From the NCBI RefSeq assembly GCF_002870965.1, contig NZ_PHSO01000002.1:96001-160000 (forward strand): a DNA stretch of 64,000 bases. The letters are read 5' to 3'. Made by a program: the position numbers and the translations under genes. Under the pieces are notes generated by a model that was not told the DNA's origin, ran no database searches, and saw only the letters and a program-made list of their open reading frames with translations. Positions 25,920 through 35,116 of this stretch are shown here, in pieces (position 1 is the first letter of the stretch; each line of letters starts with the position of its first letter). The DNA is from Tsuneonella flava. GTDB taxonomy: Bacteria; Pseudomonadota; Alphaproteobacteria; Sphingomonadales; Sphingomonadaceae.

Positions 25920-26042
25920 CGTCATTGCGAGGAGCCGCAGGCGACGTGGCAATCCATGGGCCGCCCATCGCCCCAGCCACAACACACGCGATGGGCCGCA
26001 CCCTCAGGCCGTGGATTGCTTTACTGCGTTCGCAATGACGAG
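25920..26042. repeat. REPIN-like paired inverted repeat, copy D
   Basis: Same layout and length as the element at 25412. The left arm is nearly identical, the core is diverged but keeps GCGATGGGC and CCTCAGGCC, and the right arm ends CGCAATGACGAG. Two equal-length doublets within 600 bases suggest the doublet is the unit that spreads. Confidence 0.85.
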
Positions 26043-26101
26043 TGGACGGGAGCGAAGTGGACGCGGGTATACTCCGCCTCGCCCCCGCCTTACCCCCCGC
26101 C

Positions 26102-27289
26102 TCACCCCTGGGCGGCGAATTCGCGCAGCATGTGTTTGGCGATCTGGAGCTGGAGGATCTGCGTGGTGCCTTCGTAGATGCGATAGATGCGGGCATCGCG
26201 GAAAAACCGCTCCGCATCGTATTCCGCCAGATAGCCTGCGCCACCGTAGATTTGCACCACGCGGTCCACCACCCGGCCGCACATTTCGCTGGCGAACACT
26301 TTGAATGCCGCGGCTTTTCGCAGGATATTCTCCCCCCGGTCGGCACGGGCGGTCACATCCGCCATCATGCATTCGGCGGCGTAGATCTCCGTCTCGCTTT
26401 CAGCCAGCATCTGCTGGATAAGCTGGAAATTGGCGATCGGTTCGCCAAATGCCTTGCGCTCCGTCGCGTAGCGCAGCGCGCTGTCGAGCGCGCGGCGGGC
26501 ATAGCTGGTGCTGGCCGCGCCCACCGAAATGCGCCCGTTGTCGAGGCTCTTCATCGCGAACACGAAACCCTTGCCGGTTTCCCCGCCCAGCAGCGCGTCG
26601 CCCGGCACATGGACATCGTCGAGCATGATATCCGCGATATGGCTGCCTGCCTGCCCCATCTTCTTGTCCGGGCTGCCGACCGACACGCCCGGCGCATCCA
26701 TCGGCACGATAAATGCGGAAACATGCGCGTTCTTGGGCAGGTTCTCCTTCTCCGTGCGCGCCATGATGAGGCCGACCTGCGCGTGCGGAGCGTTTGTGAT
26801 GTAGCGTTTGGTGCCGTTCAATATCCAGCCGTTGCCATCTGGATCGGGGCGCGCAGTGGTCGCCATCGCCGCGCTGTCGCTGCCCGATCCCGGCTCTGTC
26901 AGGCCGAAACAGGCAATCTCACCCCCGGCGATGCGAGGCCACCATTCGGCCTTCTGTGCATCTGTCCCGCCGTTCTTGATCGCGGAATTGAACATCCCGA
27001 TATTGATCGAGAAGATCGAACGATAGGCTGGCGCGGCATAGGCGATGGTCTTCACCGTGCGCGCATACTGCGCGGTGTTGAGCCCGGCCCCGCCAAATTC
27101 TTCGGGAATCGACAGGCCGAACAGGCCCATATCCTTCATTTCCTGAACGATATCGTCGGGGATGCGGTCATTTTCGATCACTTCGCGTTCGGCAGGGATC
27201 AGGCGTTCGCGAACATACCGGTCGAGCTGGTCGATGAACTGTTCGAACAGTTCCGGGTCCATGCCGGGGTTTACGGTCGCTTCGCTCAT
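26102..27289 (-). CDS. Acyl-CoA dehydrogenase
   Basis: 395 residues, usual length. N-terminal helical domain (GLFGLSIPEEFGGAGLN), middle beta domain (CFGLTEPGSGSDSAAM and WILNGTKRYITNAPHA, the FAD/substrate loops) and C-terminal domain ending IYRIYEGTTQILQ, where the Glu of YEGT is the family's catalytic base. It oxidises an acyl-CoA to the 2-enoyl-CoA in the cytosol with electrons to ETF. ATG at 27289 begins MSEATVN; the frame extends ten residues further but without support. Chain-length preference cannot be read. Confidence 0.93.
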   Translation of the reverse strand: MSEATVNPGMDPELFEQFIDQLDRYVRERLIPAEREVIENDRIPDDIVQEMKDMGLFGLSIPEEFGGAGLNTAQYARTVKTIAYAAPAYRSIFSINIGMFNSAIKNGGTDAQKAEWWPRIAGGEIACFGLTEPGSGSDSAAMATTARPDPDGNGWILNGTKRYITNAPHAQVGLIMARTEKENLPKNAHVSAFIVPMDAPGVSVGSPDKKMGQAGSHIADIMLDDVHVPGDALLGGETGKGFVFAMKSLDNGRISVGAASTSYARRALDSALRYATERKAFGEPIANFQLIQQMLAESETEIYAAECMMADVTARADRGENILRKAAAFKVFASEMCGRVVDRVVQIYGGAGYLAEYDAERFFRDARIYRIYEGTTQILQLQIAKHMLREFAAQG

Positions 27290-27434
27290 AATAATCCTCT
27301 CGTCGCTGCTGCGCGGCATACGCGGTTCCCGGTATCCAGCCGGGTTTCGAAAGAATGCCTAATCGAATCGAGCAGTACAGGCCATACCCATATTTCGAAA
27401 CAGACACCTGCCAGATCCTGCCAGCGCCCCGCGA

Positions 27435-28082
27435 TCAGGCCTGTTTCAACAGGCCGGCAAGGAAAAAATCGATTACTGCCGCTGCATTGCGCTTGCTGAC
27501 TTCGGCATCGATCTCTTCGCCCAGTTCGCTGCCGAGAATGAAACGCGCCGCGTTCAGCCCATCGGCCGCCCCCACTGTCGCGAAATAAAACAGCTTCTTA
27601 TCCACCGGGCGGAACACGCCCTGCGCCACCCCGGCATCGATGATAGTGGCCTGTGCATCCATCATCGGGTGGATCAGCCGCTGCGTCAGGCGCGCGGCCT
27701 CTTCCGGCGATCCGTCGCGGACCATCGCCTGCAACAGGCGATTGAAAAACGGGAAGCGGAAATAGGCTTCCGCAATACCGTTCAGATGCATCCGCATCTT
27801 TTCGACCGGATCGTAATCGGCAGCGAGCAGGCTTTCCAGTTGTGCCAGCGCGCGGGCAATGCTGCGTTCCAGCGCGGCCACCAGCAGCCCTTGCTTGTTG
27901 CCGAAATAATATCCGATCAGGCCCTGCGGGTGTCCTGCCCGCTCGGCAATATCGACGAACGACACATCCAGTGTGTCGCGTTCGCGCATCAGATCGATTG
28001 CGGCCTGCACCAGTTGCTGCGCGGATTCCGAATTCGCCGGATCGCCCCGCGCGCGGCCTGTCGCCACGCTACGTGATGCCAT
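27435..28082 (-). CDS. TetR/AcrR family transcriptional regulator
   Basis: 215 residues with a helix-turn-helix in the first ~65 (LVQAAIDLM, VDIAERAGHPQGLIGYYFGNKQGLL). The C-terminal ligand domain is uncharacterised. ATG at 28082 is preferred because GGGGGAG stands five bases upstream; ATG at 28094 has none. It lies upstream of the acyl-CoA dehydrogenase on the same strand after a 145-base gap, so fatty-acid or CoA-ester control is plausible but not shown. Confidence 0.85.
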   Translation of the reverse strand: MASRSVATGRARGDPANSESAQQLVQAAIDLMRERDTLDVSFVDIAERAGHPQGLIGYYFGNKQGLLVAALERSIARALAQLESLLAADYDPVEKMRMHLNGIAEAYFRFPFFNRLLQAMVRDGSPEEAARLTQRLIHPMMDAQATIIDAGVAQGVFRPVDKKLFYFATVGAADGLNAARFILGSELGEEIDAEVSKRNAAAVIDFFLAGLLKQA

Positions 28083-28219
28083 ATTCTCCCCCATGCATGG
28101 CCGCTTGTTTTGAATAAGCAGCCTTATGGGGCTTCTTTCATACAAATTTGCACAATTTGGCAAGCAATTAGCGCCACTGGCGGCAGTGGAGCGAAAGGGG
28201 GACGCGCTGCCGCCTCCCG

Positions 28220-29386
28220 CTATTTCTCGCTCTGGCGTATCTTCAGTGCCGAACAGGCGATCTCATGGCCAAGGCTGCACCCCTTTTCCAGCGCACGGTT
28301 CGATGCTTCGCGGTCGCGCGGGCCGCCTTCGCCCAGTTCGGCCAGCACGTTGAAGGTCATGCAGGATTTCGCATCGCCGCCGCTGCACAGGTCGGCATAC
28401 ATCTGCCGCGCGGCGGTGCGATCTTTTGGGCCACCTTGTCCGTCGAACGTCATCTGCGCCAGTTTGCTGCACGCGCTGACGATCCCCCCGTCGCAACTGG
28501 TGCTGTAGGCAGCGCGGGCGGCAGGCAGATCACTGCCACCCGCCAGATCCTCTATCAGCACTTCACCCAGATTATAGCAGGCGTTGGCTTCGCCGCCCTT
28601 GCAGGCAGCCGCGAACAGCGCCTTCGCACGTGACGGATCGCGATCCCCGGCAAGACCGTTGAGGAGGATCAGCCCATAATGGTCGCACGCAAAAGTGGAC
28701 CCTTGCTCGCACGCAGTGCTCAGCAGCTTCGCGGCGCGGGCCGGGTCTTTCGCGACCCCTTCGCCTACCATCAGCATGTAACCCTGATTGGCGCAGGCAT
28801 CGACGTTCTTGCCCGCTTCGCACACCGCTTCGAACATCGACACCGCACCGACCAGATCCTGTGGCCCGCCTTCGCCGAGTTTCATCATAACGGCGTAATT
28901 GTTGCACGAATCCGGGATGCTGGCCTCGCATCCTTTGACAAAGCTGGCGCGGGCATCTGCCAGTTCGGGAGCGCCTTTCGCGGCGTTTTCATACAGCGTC
29001 TGCCCCAGATTGTGGCACGCTCCGCTATAGCCGCCGTCGCATGCGCGGCGATAATTCCGCACCGCGCCGGGAACATCCACTGGCCCGCCCAGCCCATCTT
29101 CCAGCAAAGCGCCGAGATAATTGCAGCCCAGCATTTCCTCCAGCGCGCAAGCTTTGGCCGCGAACCGGCGCGAAGCGGTGTAGTCCTGCGCGATATCCTT
29201 GCCATGATAGAGCCGGATCGCCTGATCGAGACAGGCCCGCCCGTTGCGATCGGCCTCGCACCCGGTGGCCGGATCGGCAGCCGGGGCAGGATCGGCGGCA
29301 GGCTCCGTCGCCTGTACAGGGAGAGGAGCAAGACCGAGCGCGATCAGCGCAACCGGCGCGAGGAAACGAAGGATCGGTCCGCTCAC
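28220..29386 (-). CDS. Exported Sel1-like repeat protein, Cys-rich (Hcp-like)
   Basis: 388 residues: signal peptide (LRFLAPVALIALGLAPLPVQA), a short Pro/Ala-rich linker, then about eight or nine ~36-residue helical repeats. Each repeat has paired cysteines, as in CDGGYSGACHNLGQTLYE and CEAGKNVDACANQGYMLMVG. This is the pattern of Helicobacter cysteine-rich (Hcp) proteins, whose Cys pairs form disulfides in the periplasm. GTG at 29386 follows AAGGAGG by seven bases and overlaps the upstream stop as GTGA. It is the last gene of an eight-gene operon of exported proteins. A scaffold or adaptor role is inferred from repeat type. Confidence 0.82.
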   Translation of the reverse strand: MSGPILRFLAPVALIALGLAPLPVQATEPAADPAPAADPATGCEADRNGRACLDQAIRLYHGKDIAQDYTASRRFAAKACALEEMLGCNYLGALLEDGLGGPVDVPGAVRNYRRACDGGYSGACHNLGQTLYENAAKGAPELADARASFVKGCEASIPDSCNNYAVMMKLGEGGPQDLVGAVSMFEAVCEAGKNVDACANQGYMLMVGEGVAKDPARAAKLLSTACEQGSTFACDHYGLILLNGLAGDRDPSRAKALFAAACKGGEANACYNLGEVLIEDLAGGSDLPAARAAYSTSCDGGIVSACSKLAQMTFDGQGGPKDRTAARQMYADLCSGGDAKSCMTFNVLAELGEGGPRDREASNRALEKGCSLGHEIACSALKIRQSEK

Positions 29387-30615
29387 GGCCGGTCCTCCTT
29401 CGCGGGCATCGGCGCATTCGCCCAGACGAGCGCCTTGCGGATATTGCCCATTTTCTGGCTCTGCACCGGTGGGTCGCGGCCGATTTCGAGGAACGGCGTC
29501 CATTCCTTGCCATTCATGCGATAGGATACCGTGACCGCCGCATCGTCGCCCAGCCGCGCCAGCTTCGCCTTGCCATCGGGCGGCAGGACGAATTCCGATG
29601 AGCCGAGTACGTTGCTGCCGCTGCCCGATTGCTTGGTCAGCGCAATGCGCGATCCATCGGGCAGGTTCAGCGCGACTTCGTCCACATTGCTCCGTAATTT
29701 GGCGATCCAGCCGCCCTGCCGGGTGACCAGTATCTTGCCATGCGGATCGAATGTGCCGGGGCGCGAGAGGTGGAAGAACACCACCGGCTTATCGCCCCGG
29801 TCGAGGACACGATAGACATTCAGCCCCAACGATGGACGGTTTCCGATAAAGCTGCCCATGCGCGAACGCCACGCCCCCATGTCCGCCGAAATCGGGGTGG
29901 CGGAGATGTAGGTGCCGACCGATGTGGACACCTGAACCTGCTTTTTGCCTTTCTGGAGATACAGATTGATTTCTTCTGTCAGCAGGATCGAATCGTATCC
30001 CGGCTGCATCATCTGCGACACGCCTTTCTTGCACTGCTGGTCGATGATCGCAGCGAACTCCTTCGTCAGCGCATCGTAATCCGTCCGTCGCTTGGCGATA
30101 ACGGCTGCGCTTTCCGAGGCCGTGCGCGCGAACCTCCATTCGGTCGGATTGAGCGCCTGGTACACTCCGTCCACTTTGCAGGTTTTGGAATCGGTGGCGA
30201 TATTCGAAGGGGCCGCAATCATCGCCAGCGCCATCACATGCGCGTCCTCAATCACCTTCCACTGCTTGGGATGGTTCGCACGGGCGAGGCACCCTTTCCA
30301 TTCGGCCTTTGCCTTGTCGTACAGGCTCAGTTGATCGATCTGCTCCTTCTTCAGCACTTTGCCGAGATCGGATCGCAGCAGATCGCGGAATATACGCAGA
30401 CCGCGATATTCGCCCAGCGGGAACAAGTCGCAATTCTCGTTCGCGCCGAGGGCATAGTCCGTCACCATGTACATGTTGGCAAACTGGCGGATCTGCTGCT
30501 GCATCTGTTGCTGTTGCGCGGTCGTTTGCTCCTGAGCATTCGCGCCAGCAGGCAACACCATCGCCAGCGCCGCGGCCAGAGCTACCCGTATCGCTGACCG
30601 GAATGACTCAATCAT
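29383..30615 (-). CDS. Hypothetical exported protein of the Sel1/CHAT-associated operon
   Basis: 410 residues with a signal peptide (VALAAALAMVLPAGANA), a Gln-rich linker (TTAQQQQMQQQIRQF), a mostly helical first half with several Cys (ENCDLFPLG, WKGCLARAN, QQCKKGVSQ) and a beta-rich second half from about residue 230 (KPVVFFHLSRPGTFDPHGKI, FVLPPDGKAKLARLGDD). I do not recognise the family. It overlaps the next gene upstream by eight bases and the Sel1 gene downstream by four. Confidence 0.72.
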   Translation of the reverse strand: MIESFRSAIRVALAAALAMVLPAGANAQEQTTAQQQQMQQQIRQFANMYMVTDYALGANENCDLFPLGEYRGLRIFRDLLRSDLGKVLKKEQIDQLSLYDKAKAEWKGCLARANHPKQWKVIEDAHVMALAMIAAPSNIATDSKTCKVDGVYQALNPTEWRFARTASESAAVIAKRRTDYDALTKEFAAIIDQQCKKGVSQMMQPGYDSILLTEEINLYLQKGKKQVQVSTSVGTYISATPISADMGAWRSRMGSFIGNRPSLGLNVYRVLDRGDKPVVFFHLSRPGTFDPHGKILVTRQGGWIAKLRSNVDEVALNLPDGSRIALTKQSGSGSNVLGSSEFVLPPDGKAKLARLGDDAAVTVSYRMNGKEWTPFLEIGRDPPVQSQKMGNIRKALVWANAPMPAKEDRP

Positions 30616-31447
30616 TTGTATTCGCCTCGCTATCGGGTGCCTGTATCCGGTGGGTTTCGACCGGCTTTGTTTCGTTGAAGGTGATGGAAGCCACGTTCAT
30701 CAGATTGCCCGCAGGCATCTCCAGATCGATGAACGCCGTGCCGCCAGTGGCGCAGCAACCGCCGTCGCTTTCGCGCTTCACCGGAACGGCAACGAACATC
30801 TCGCGGAAATCGAAGTTCACTCCGCTCGCCAGCGAAAACCCGGCCGGCAGCATCTGCTCCGCTTCGAACAGCAGTTCGTTGACATCGAACGTGGTCCACC
30901 CCTGTTCGTGGCGGGAGAGGACGATATCGGCATTGCCCATACCCGTGCCGCCAGTGCGGCCCGGCGCGTGAAGCAGCATCAGTTCGTTGGTGTTTTCCAC
31001 CAGTTGCGGCGGCGCGAACCACCCCTCTGTCTGCCGCGCGACCAGCACGTACAAATCGTTGGCAGTCACCCCTTCGAGGATCACCATCATTTCGACCCGT
31101 GGCCCGTCTTCAGGATAGAGCACCATATGCTGCCAGGTCAGCGGCGGACCTCGCTCGACAGTGATGATCCGCCCGAACGCGACCGGGTAACACCGCGCCT
31201 TCGTTTCATAGAGGCAACGGGATTCGATATCGGTCGGCAGGTCTTCGACCCGCTCCACCGCGCGGATCAGATCGGACGAGTCGCACCCGCTCTCGTATTT
31301 GCCATCGGGGCAGACGAGCACGGTTTCGACCTGATCGACATAGGCAATCTCGCCATCGCCGGTCACTTCCTGCGCCACAGCCGAATGCGCCAGACCGACC
31401 GGGGCCAGCAGCGCGGCGAGCAAGCAGGGCCTATGCCAGCCGGTCAT
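30608..31447 (-). CDS. Hypothetical exported protein of the Sel1/CHAT-associated operon
   Basis: 279 residues with a signal peptide (LLAALLAPVGLAHSAVA). The mature chain has scattered Cys pairs (VLVCPDGKYESGCDSSD, RCLYETKARC, DGGCCATGG) that suggest disulfides, and looks beta-rich. ATG at 31447 is chosen because it forms an ATGA overlap with the upstream gene; ATG at 31453 adds two residues. No family recognised. Confidence 0.7.
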   Translation of the reverse strand: MTGWHRPCLLAALLAPVGLAHSAVAQEVTGDGEIAYVDQVETVLVCPDGKYESGCDSSDLIRAVERVEDLPTDIESRCLYETKARCYPVAFGRIITVERGPPLTWQHMVLYPEDGPRVEMMVILEGVTANDLYVLVARQTEGWFAPPQLVENTNELMLLHAPGRTGGTGMGNADIVLSRHEQGWTTFDVNELLFEAEQMLPAGFSLASGVNFDFREMFVAVPVKRESDGGCCATGGTAFIDLEMPAGNLMNVASITFNETKPVETHRIQAPDSEANTND

Positions 31448-31896
31448 TGGCATGTTCCCAGGTATTCCATCATCACCTCCAGCCCGTGCTCGTCGCCGTT
31501 GGCATAGTTGGCGTATCGGCGGTCGGCAGCGCTTTCGGCTTCGGCCTTGTTTTCTGCCAGATATTCTTCGTCATAGCCTTCGTCGGCGAACCGGCGCGCC
31601 TCGCGCGTCCATTTGATACGCCGCGCTTTGGCATTGCCGACCGAGAGTTCGGGGTGCAGCGCCTGCACAAAATCTGCATCCGCCGCGCTTTCGACGATAT
31701 AGATCCAGCGGTCCCACATCGCCGCGCATTCGTACATTTCCGAAACCGACTGGGGCGACAGGCCGAGTTTCTTTGCGTCTTCGTACAAGGCGTTGTGGGT
31801 GGCGGCATCGCGTGCGCCCTGTTCGCTGGCACTGCCCGGCACAGCGGCCCCCAATACCGCTATCGCCGCCAATATGGCTGTTGCTGCGCGGATCAT
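31444..31896 (-). CDS. Small hypothetical exported protein
   Basis: 150 residues: signal peptide (AAIAVLGAAVPGSA), then a helical, charged chain (ALYEDAKKLGLSPQSVSEMYECAAMWDRW...) with two Cys, one of them in the C-terminal GTCQ. ATG at 31896 overlaps the stop of the upstream Sel1 gene (ATGA). Family unknown; short helical proteins of this sort are common in such clusters. Confidence 0.68.
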   Translation of the reverse strand: MIRAATAILAAIAVLGAAVPGSASEQGARDAATHNALYEDAKKLGLSPQSVSEMYECAAMWDRWIYIVESAADADFVQALHPELSVGNAKARRIKWTREARRFADEGYDEEYLAENKAEAESAADRRYANYANGDEHGLEVMMEYLGTCQ

Positions 31897-32996
31897 GCGC
31901 CGACCTGCCCGGCCAGCTTACAGCCATCCTGAATGCCCAGTTTGCAGCCAAGGTTGAAATAGCGCTTCGCCGCTGCCGGATCGCGGGTGCCGCCCTGTCC
32001 GTCACGCGCCATCATCGCTGCGTTCATGCAGGCCCCGGCATTGCCGGTATTGCACGCCTTGCCGAAACTGCTGCGGGCACCGGCCAGATCGGCACTGATT
32101 CCCGCGCCGCTATATTGCGCCACTCCGTATTCGAGGCAGCCGTCGGATTTACCCGCTTCGCACGACTGAGCAAACGCTCTGGCCGCCCCGGCCAGATCGA
32201 CCGCGCCACCCTTGCCATCGCGTTGCAGGAGCGCCAGCGCATAGCAGCCATCGGCGGCATAGCCCGGACATGCTTTCGCCATATACTGCCGCGCCTTCGC
32301 ATAGTCGGGTCCGTTGCCCACCCGGCCATAGAAATAGCTGGCGCCCAGATCGTAGCACGATGTCGCCTTTTTGGCGTTGCAGGCGGTGGTCAGCGGCGCG
32401 ATTGCTCCGGCGAAATCCTGCGGCCCGCCACTGCCGTTTTTCAGCATGGAGCCATAGTGTTCACACGCCTCGGCAATCCCCTTCGCACAGCCGATCTTGT
32501 GAACACGGCGAGCGAGCGGCAGGTCTTTCGCTCCACCTTTGCCTGTGCTGGCCATCGCACCGAGGTTGGTGCAGGCAACGGCGTTGCCATCGGTGAGGCA
32601 CCCTGCCTGATACTTCGCGCGGGCAGTGGCGAAATCGCCTGAGTTGTAGGCTTTCTGCCCTTCCATCGCATTGCCGGTGCCGCCTGCTTCGACCATTCGC
32701 ACAGGCTGTGTATCCTGCCTGGTCGATGCAGAAGCCTGCTGCTGTGGCTTGTCCGCTTCGGAACAGGGCCTGCCTGCCTTGTGCACCTGTTCGTAGTTCA
32801 AGGCCCAGTCGATCTCTTCATCGCTGATCCGACGTTTATCGGGGCGATTGGAATTGAGATTGCCGAAGATATCGTCGTAACGCGCCTTGCACGCCTTTTC
32901 CGCCGGTGAATTCGGATTGACCTGAGCGCTGGCCGGGCCGGCGATCAGCGCCGCCATCAATAAGGCCAGTGCCGCAATCGGATTGCTTTTCTTCAT
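31893..32996 (-). CDS. Exported Sel1-like repeat protein
   Basis: 367 residues: signal peptide (IAALALLMAALIAGPASA), then a helical repeat region from about residue 105 to the end with ~36-residue units and paired Cys, for example CLTDGNAVACTNLGAMASTG and CAKGIAEACEHYGSMLKNG. The N-terminal 100 residues, including an Asn/Asp-rich segment, are unique. ATG at 32996 has a GGGTGAGG-like site. It resembles the product of 28220-29386 in its repeats. Confidence 0.8.
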   Translation of the reverse strand: MKKSNPIAALALLMAALIAGPASAQVNPNSPAEKACKARYDDIFGNLNSNRPDKRRISDEEIDWALNYEQVHKAGRPCSEADKPQQQASASTRQDTQPVRMVEAGGTGNAMEGQKAYNSGDFATARAKYQAGCLTDGNAVACTNLGAMASTGKGGAKDLPLARRVHKIGCAKGIAEACEHYGSMLKNGSGGPQDFAGAIAPLTTACNAKKATSCYDLGASYFYGRVGNGPDYAKARQYMAKACPGYAADGCYALALLQRDGKGGAVDLAGAARAFAQSCEAGKSDGCLEYGVAQYSGAGISADLAGARSSFGKACNTGNAGACMNAAMMARDGQGGTRDPAAAKRYFNLGCKLGIQDGCKLAGQVGA

Positions 32997-33020
32997 CGCC
33001 TCACCCCGTCTCAGGTTATA

Positions 33021-34178
33021 TTACTGGCAGGTCGGATGGCTGCTGGGGAGCCGCCTGCTGCCGGTGCAGTTGTAGGATCGGTATCGGTTGCGGATCTGCT
33101 TCACGATCTCCGCGCTGCTCGGCCCAGTGACCGGTTGGAACGAACTGCCACCAGATGATGGCCGGTATCCCGACCCGCGCGATCCGCCCGCAGCCTGCCA
33201 GCGGCGCGTGCTGGCGCCGGGCATGTTGGTGCAGTTCCAGATACCGCAATCGTTACCGCGACCGCGCTTGCGCTGGGCCATTTCCGACGCAACGATCCCG
33301 GCGATCGCGCCAGAGGGAAACCAGTATTCCAGCACGTAGAGATGATCTTCGAAAATGCGCGACATCGCCCCTGCGCGCGCTGCCGCCATCACAGCGGTTT
33401 CGGCCTGCGATTTCGAATGCGTGCGATAGAGCGCGTAATACAGCGCCCCATCGTAATCGCGGCGCTGCATGAAAGCATCGAACACCGCAGTTCGTTGCGC
33501 CTGTGCATCGAGCGCAGCCTGCTTCTTCGCTTGCTGCTCTGCCTCGATCTTGTGCCGCCGATCCTGCAACTGTTTCCCGAAATTGCAGATTTCCGCGCTT
33601 GCCGGATCGGCGGGTCGGCAAGCGTTGAGCGCGATCTGTTCCGCAGGCAGGTAATCGTCGAACGTGTAATAGATATGCGCCAGATCGATGCACGACTGCC
33701 GGTTGCCGCTGTCGCAGTTTATCCGGCGATAGCGCAGAGCCTTTGCCGGATCGAATTGCGGCGATGCGCCGTCTGCGAACACCGCCTCGGCCACTTCGCA
33801 CCCGTCGCGATCCTGCTCCGCACAGGCACGCTGAGCGAAATTGGCGGCGCTGGGCAGATCGCGTTCGACATCCCCTTCGCCAGCGAAGAAGATCAACGCC
33901 AGACGCCCGCAGGCCGGTGCCTGACTGGCGGCGCAGGCCTGTTGCAGAAACCGCAGGCTTAAAAACGCATCGTATGCCGGGCTGGCGGTGTCGGACAGCG
34001 CCATGCCCGCTTCGCCGCAAGCCGCTCTGTCACCCGCATCGCAGCGCGCAATCGCGGCCTTCACCGCGCCCCCCGGTTGCGCGTGCGCGGGCGACAGAGC
34101 GGAGAGCCACGCTGCCGCCGCAATCGCCATGGTGGCAATGGCGGGGATGGCGGCAAGCGCAACTGAGGCCAAACGCAT
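33021..34178 (-). CDS. Exported Sel1-like/Cys-rich protein with C-terminal extension
   Basis: 385 residues: signal peptide (ALAAIPAIATMAIAAAAWL), Cys-paired helical repeats (RCDAGDRAACGEAGMALSD, ACAASQAPACGRLALIFFAG) to about residue 200, a Gln/Ala/Lys coiled segment (KIEAEQQAKKQAALDAQAQ), and a basic Ser/Gly-rich C-terminus. ATG at 34178 is chosen because it overlaps the upstream stop as TGATG; GTG at 34199 or ATG at 34187 also fit the frame. Role unknown. Confidence 0.76.
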   Translation of the reverse strand: MRLASVALAAIPAIATMAIAAAAWLSALSPAHAQPGGAVKAAIARCDAGDRAACGEAGMALSDTASPAYDAFLSLRFLQQACAASQAPACGRLALIFFAGEGDVERDLPSAANFAQRACAEQDRDGCEVAEAVFADGASPQFDPAKALRYRRINCDSGNRQSCIDLAHIYYTFDDYLPAEQIALNACRPADPASAEICNFGKQLQDRRHKIEAEQQAKKQAALDAQAQRTAVFDAFMQRRDYDGALYYALYRTHSKSQAETAVMAAARAGAMSRIFEDHLYVLEYWFPSGAIAGIVASEMAQRKRGRGNDCGIWNCTNMPGASTRRWQAAGGSRGSGYRPSSGGSSFQPVTGPSSAEIVKQIRNRYRSYNCTGSRRLPSSHPTCQ

Positions 34179-35116
34179 CACCGGCATTTGGTGATCCACA
34201 TCCCCGGAAAGCCAGGTTCGGCCGGGCGATAACTCTTCTCGCAGTGCTGCCCGAGAGAGCCCACCGGGCGCGCATTCGCCTGTCGCGCTTTCTCCGCCCG
34301 GTCGGCGGCTGCACGTTCGGCCCAGCGACGCCCTTCGTCCACCGATTGCCGTTTGGCCCGCATGCGGCGGGTATATTCCGCATCTATGATCCGCGATGCG
34401 GGCGGGTTGTATTGCCAGTAATGCTTATAGGCGATGGCATAGATCGCTTCATCGCTGAAACTACGCACCCCTTTCGCGCCGATCTGCGCGATAATTTCGC
34501 CCAGATAATCGCCATCCGCGTTCGGTTTGAACAGGTCTTTGCCATAGGGATAGTGATAGACGAGGTAATCCGCGACGGCCGCGTAATCGCCCGTCTGCGC
34601 GACATGCGCGCGCAGCGATGCCGCGGACAGCGTGCCCAGCGAATTCAACTGCATCGGCGCGCTTGCTTGCTGTGGGGCTTGCTGTGGAGCCTGTGCGCTG
34701 GCCTGCCGGGTGGCGGCATTCCGGGTACCCGGCTTGTAGGTACCGGCCTTGCGCGCGGCGAGTTCCTGATAGAGGTCGGAACAATCGCGCGCGGTACCCA
34801 GCACATAGGCTTCCAGCCCGGCCTGCCCCTTCTCCTTGCGGATCTGCTTCCATATCCGCCGCACTTCGGCGTCGGCGCGTTCCTGCACTTCTTCGCTGCC
34901 ACCGGTCTCCTTCACGAAGTGATCGTTGGCGAACTTGCTGGTGATGGGCAGCTTAATGCCTTTCGTTTCAGACACGTGCAGCGCTACACCGCATTCGAAC
35001 AGGTATTCCGCCCCGTCGCTTTCCTGTGCCGCCGACACAACAGGCGCGGCGGAGATCAGCGCAACCGCGGCAGCGGCCACGATTGCCCGTCGCGGCGCAT
35101 TGGCGGGGCGGATCAT
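34178..35116 (-). CDS. Hypothetical exported protein of the Sel1/CHAT-associated operon
   Basis: 312 residues: signal peptide (IVAAAAVALISAAPVVSA), a helical N-terminal part, a Gln/Ala/Pro linker (ASAQAPQQAPQQASAPM), a middle region that reads as alpha-helical (LSAASLRAHVAQTGDYAAV), and a basic C-terminus with Cys (HCEKSYRPAEPGFPG, ITKCR). ATG at 35116 abuts the stop of the upstream gene as TGATG; GTG at 35119 adds one residue. Family not recognised. Confidence 0.7.
   Translation of the reverse strand: MIRPANAPRRAIVAAAAVALISAAPVVSAAQESDGAEYLFECGVALHVSETKGIKLPITSKFANDHFVKETGGSEEVQERADAEVRRIWKQIRKEKGQAGLEAYVLGTARDCSDLYQELAARKAGTYKPGTRNAATRQASAQAPQQAPQQASAPMQLNSLGTLSAASLRAHVAQTGDYAAVADYLVYHYPYGKDLFKPNADGDYLGEIIAQIGAKGVRSFSDEAIYAIAYKHYWQYNPPASRIIDAEYTRRMRAKRQSVDEGRRWAERAAADRAEKARQANARPVGSLGQHCEKSYRPAEPGFPGMWITKCR

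Noticed and set aside
25507..26304. Long plus-strand frame across the repeat region
   Set aside because: It runs through palindromic repeats with no conserved protein character and overlaps the acyl-CoA dehydrogenase antisense.
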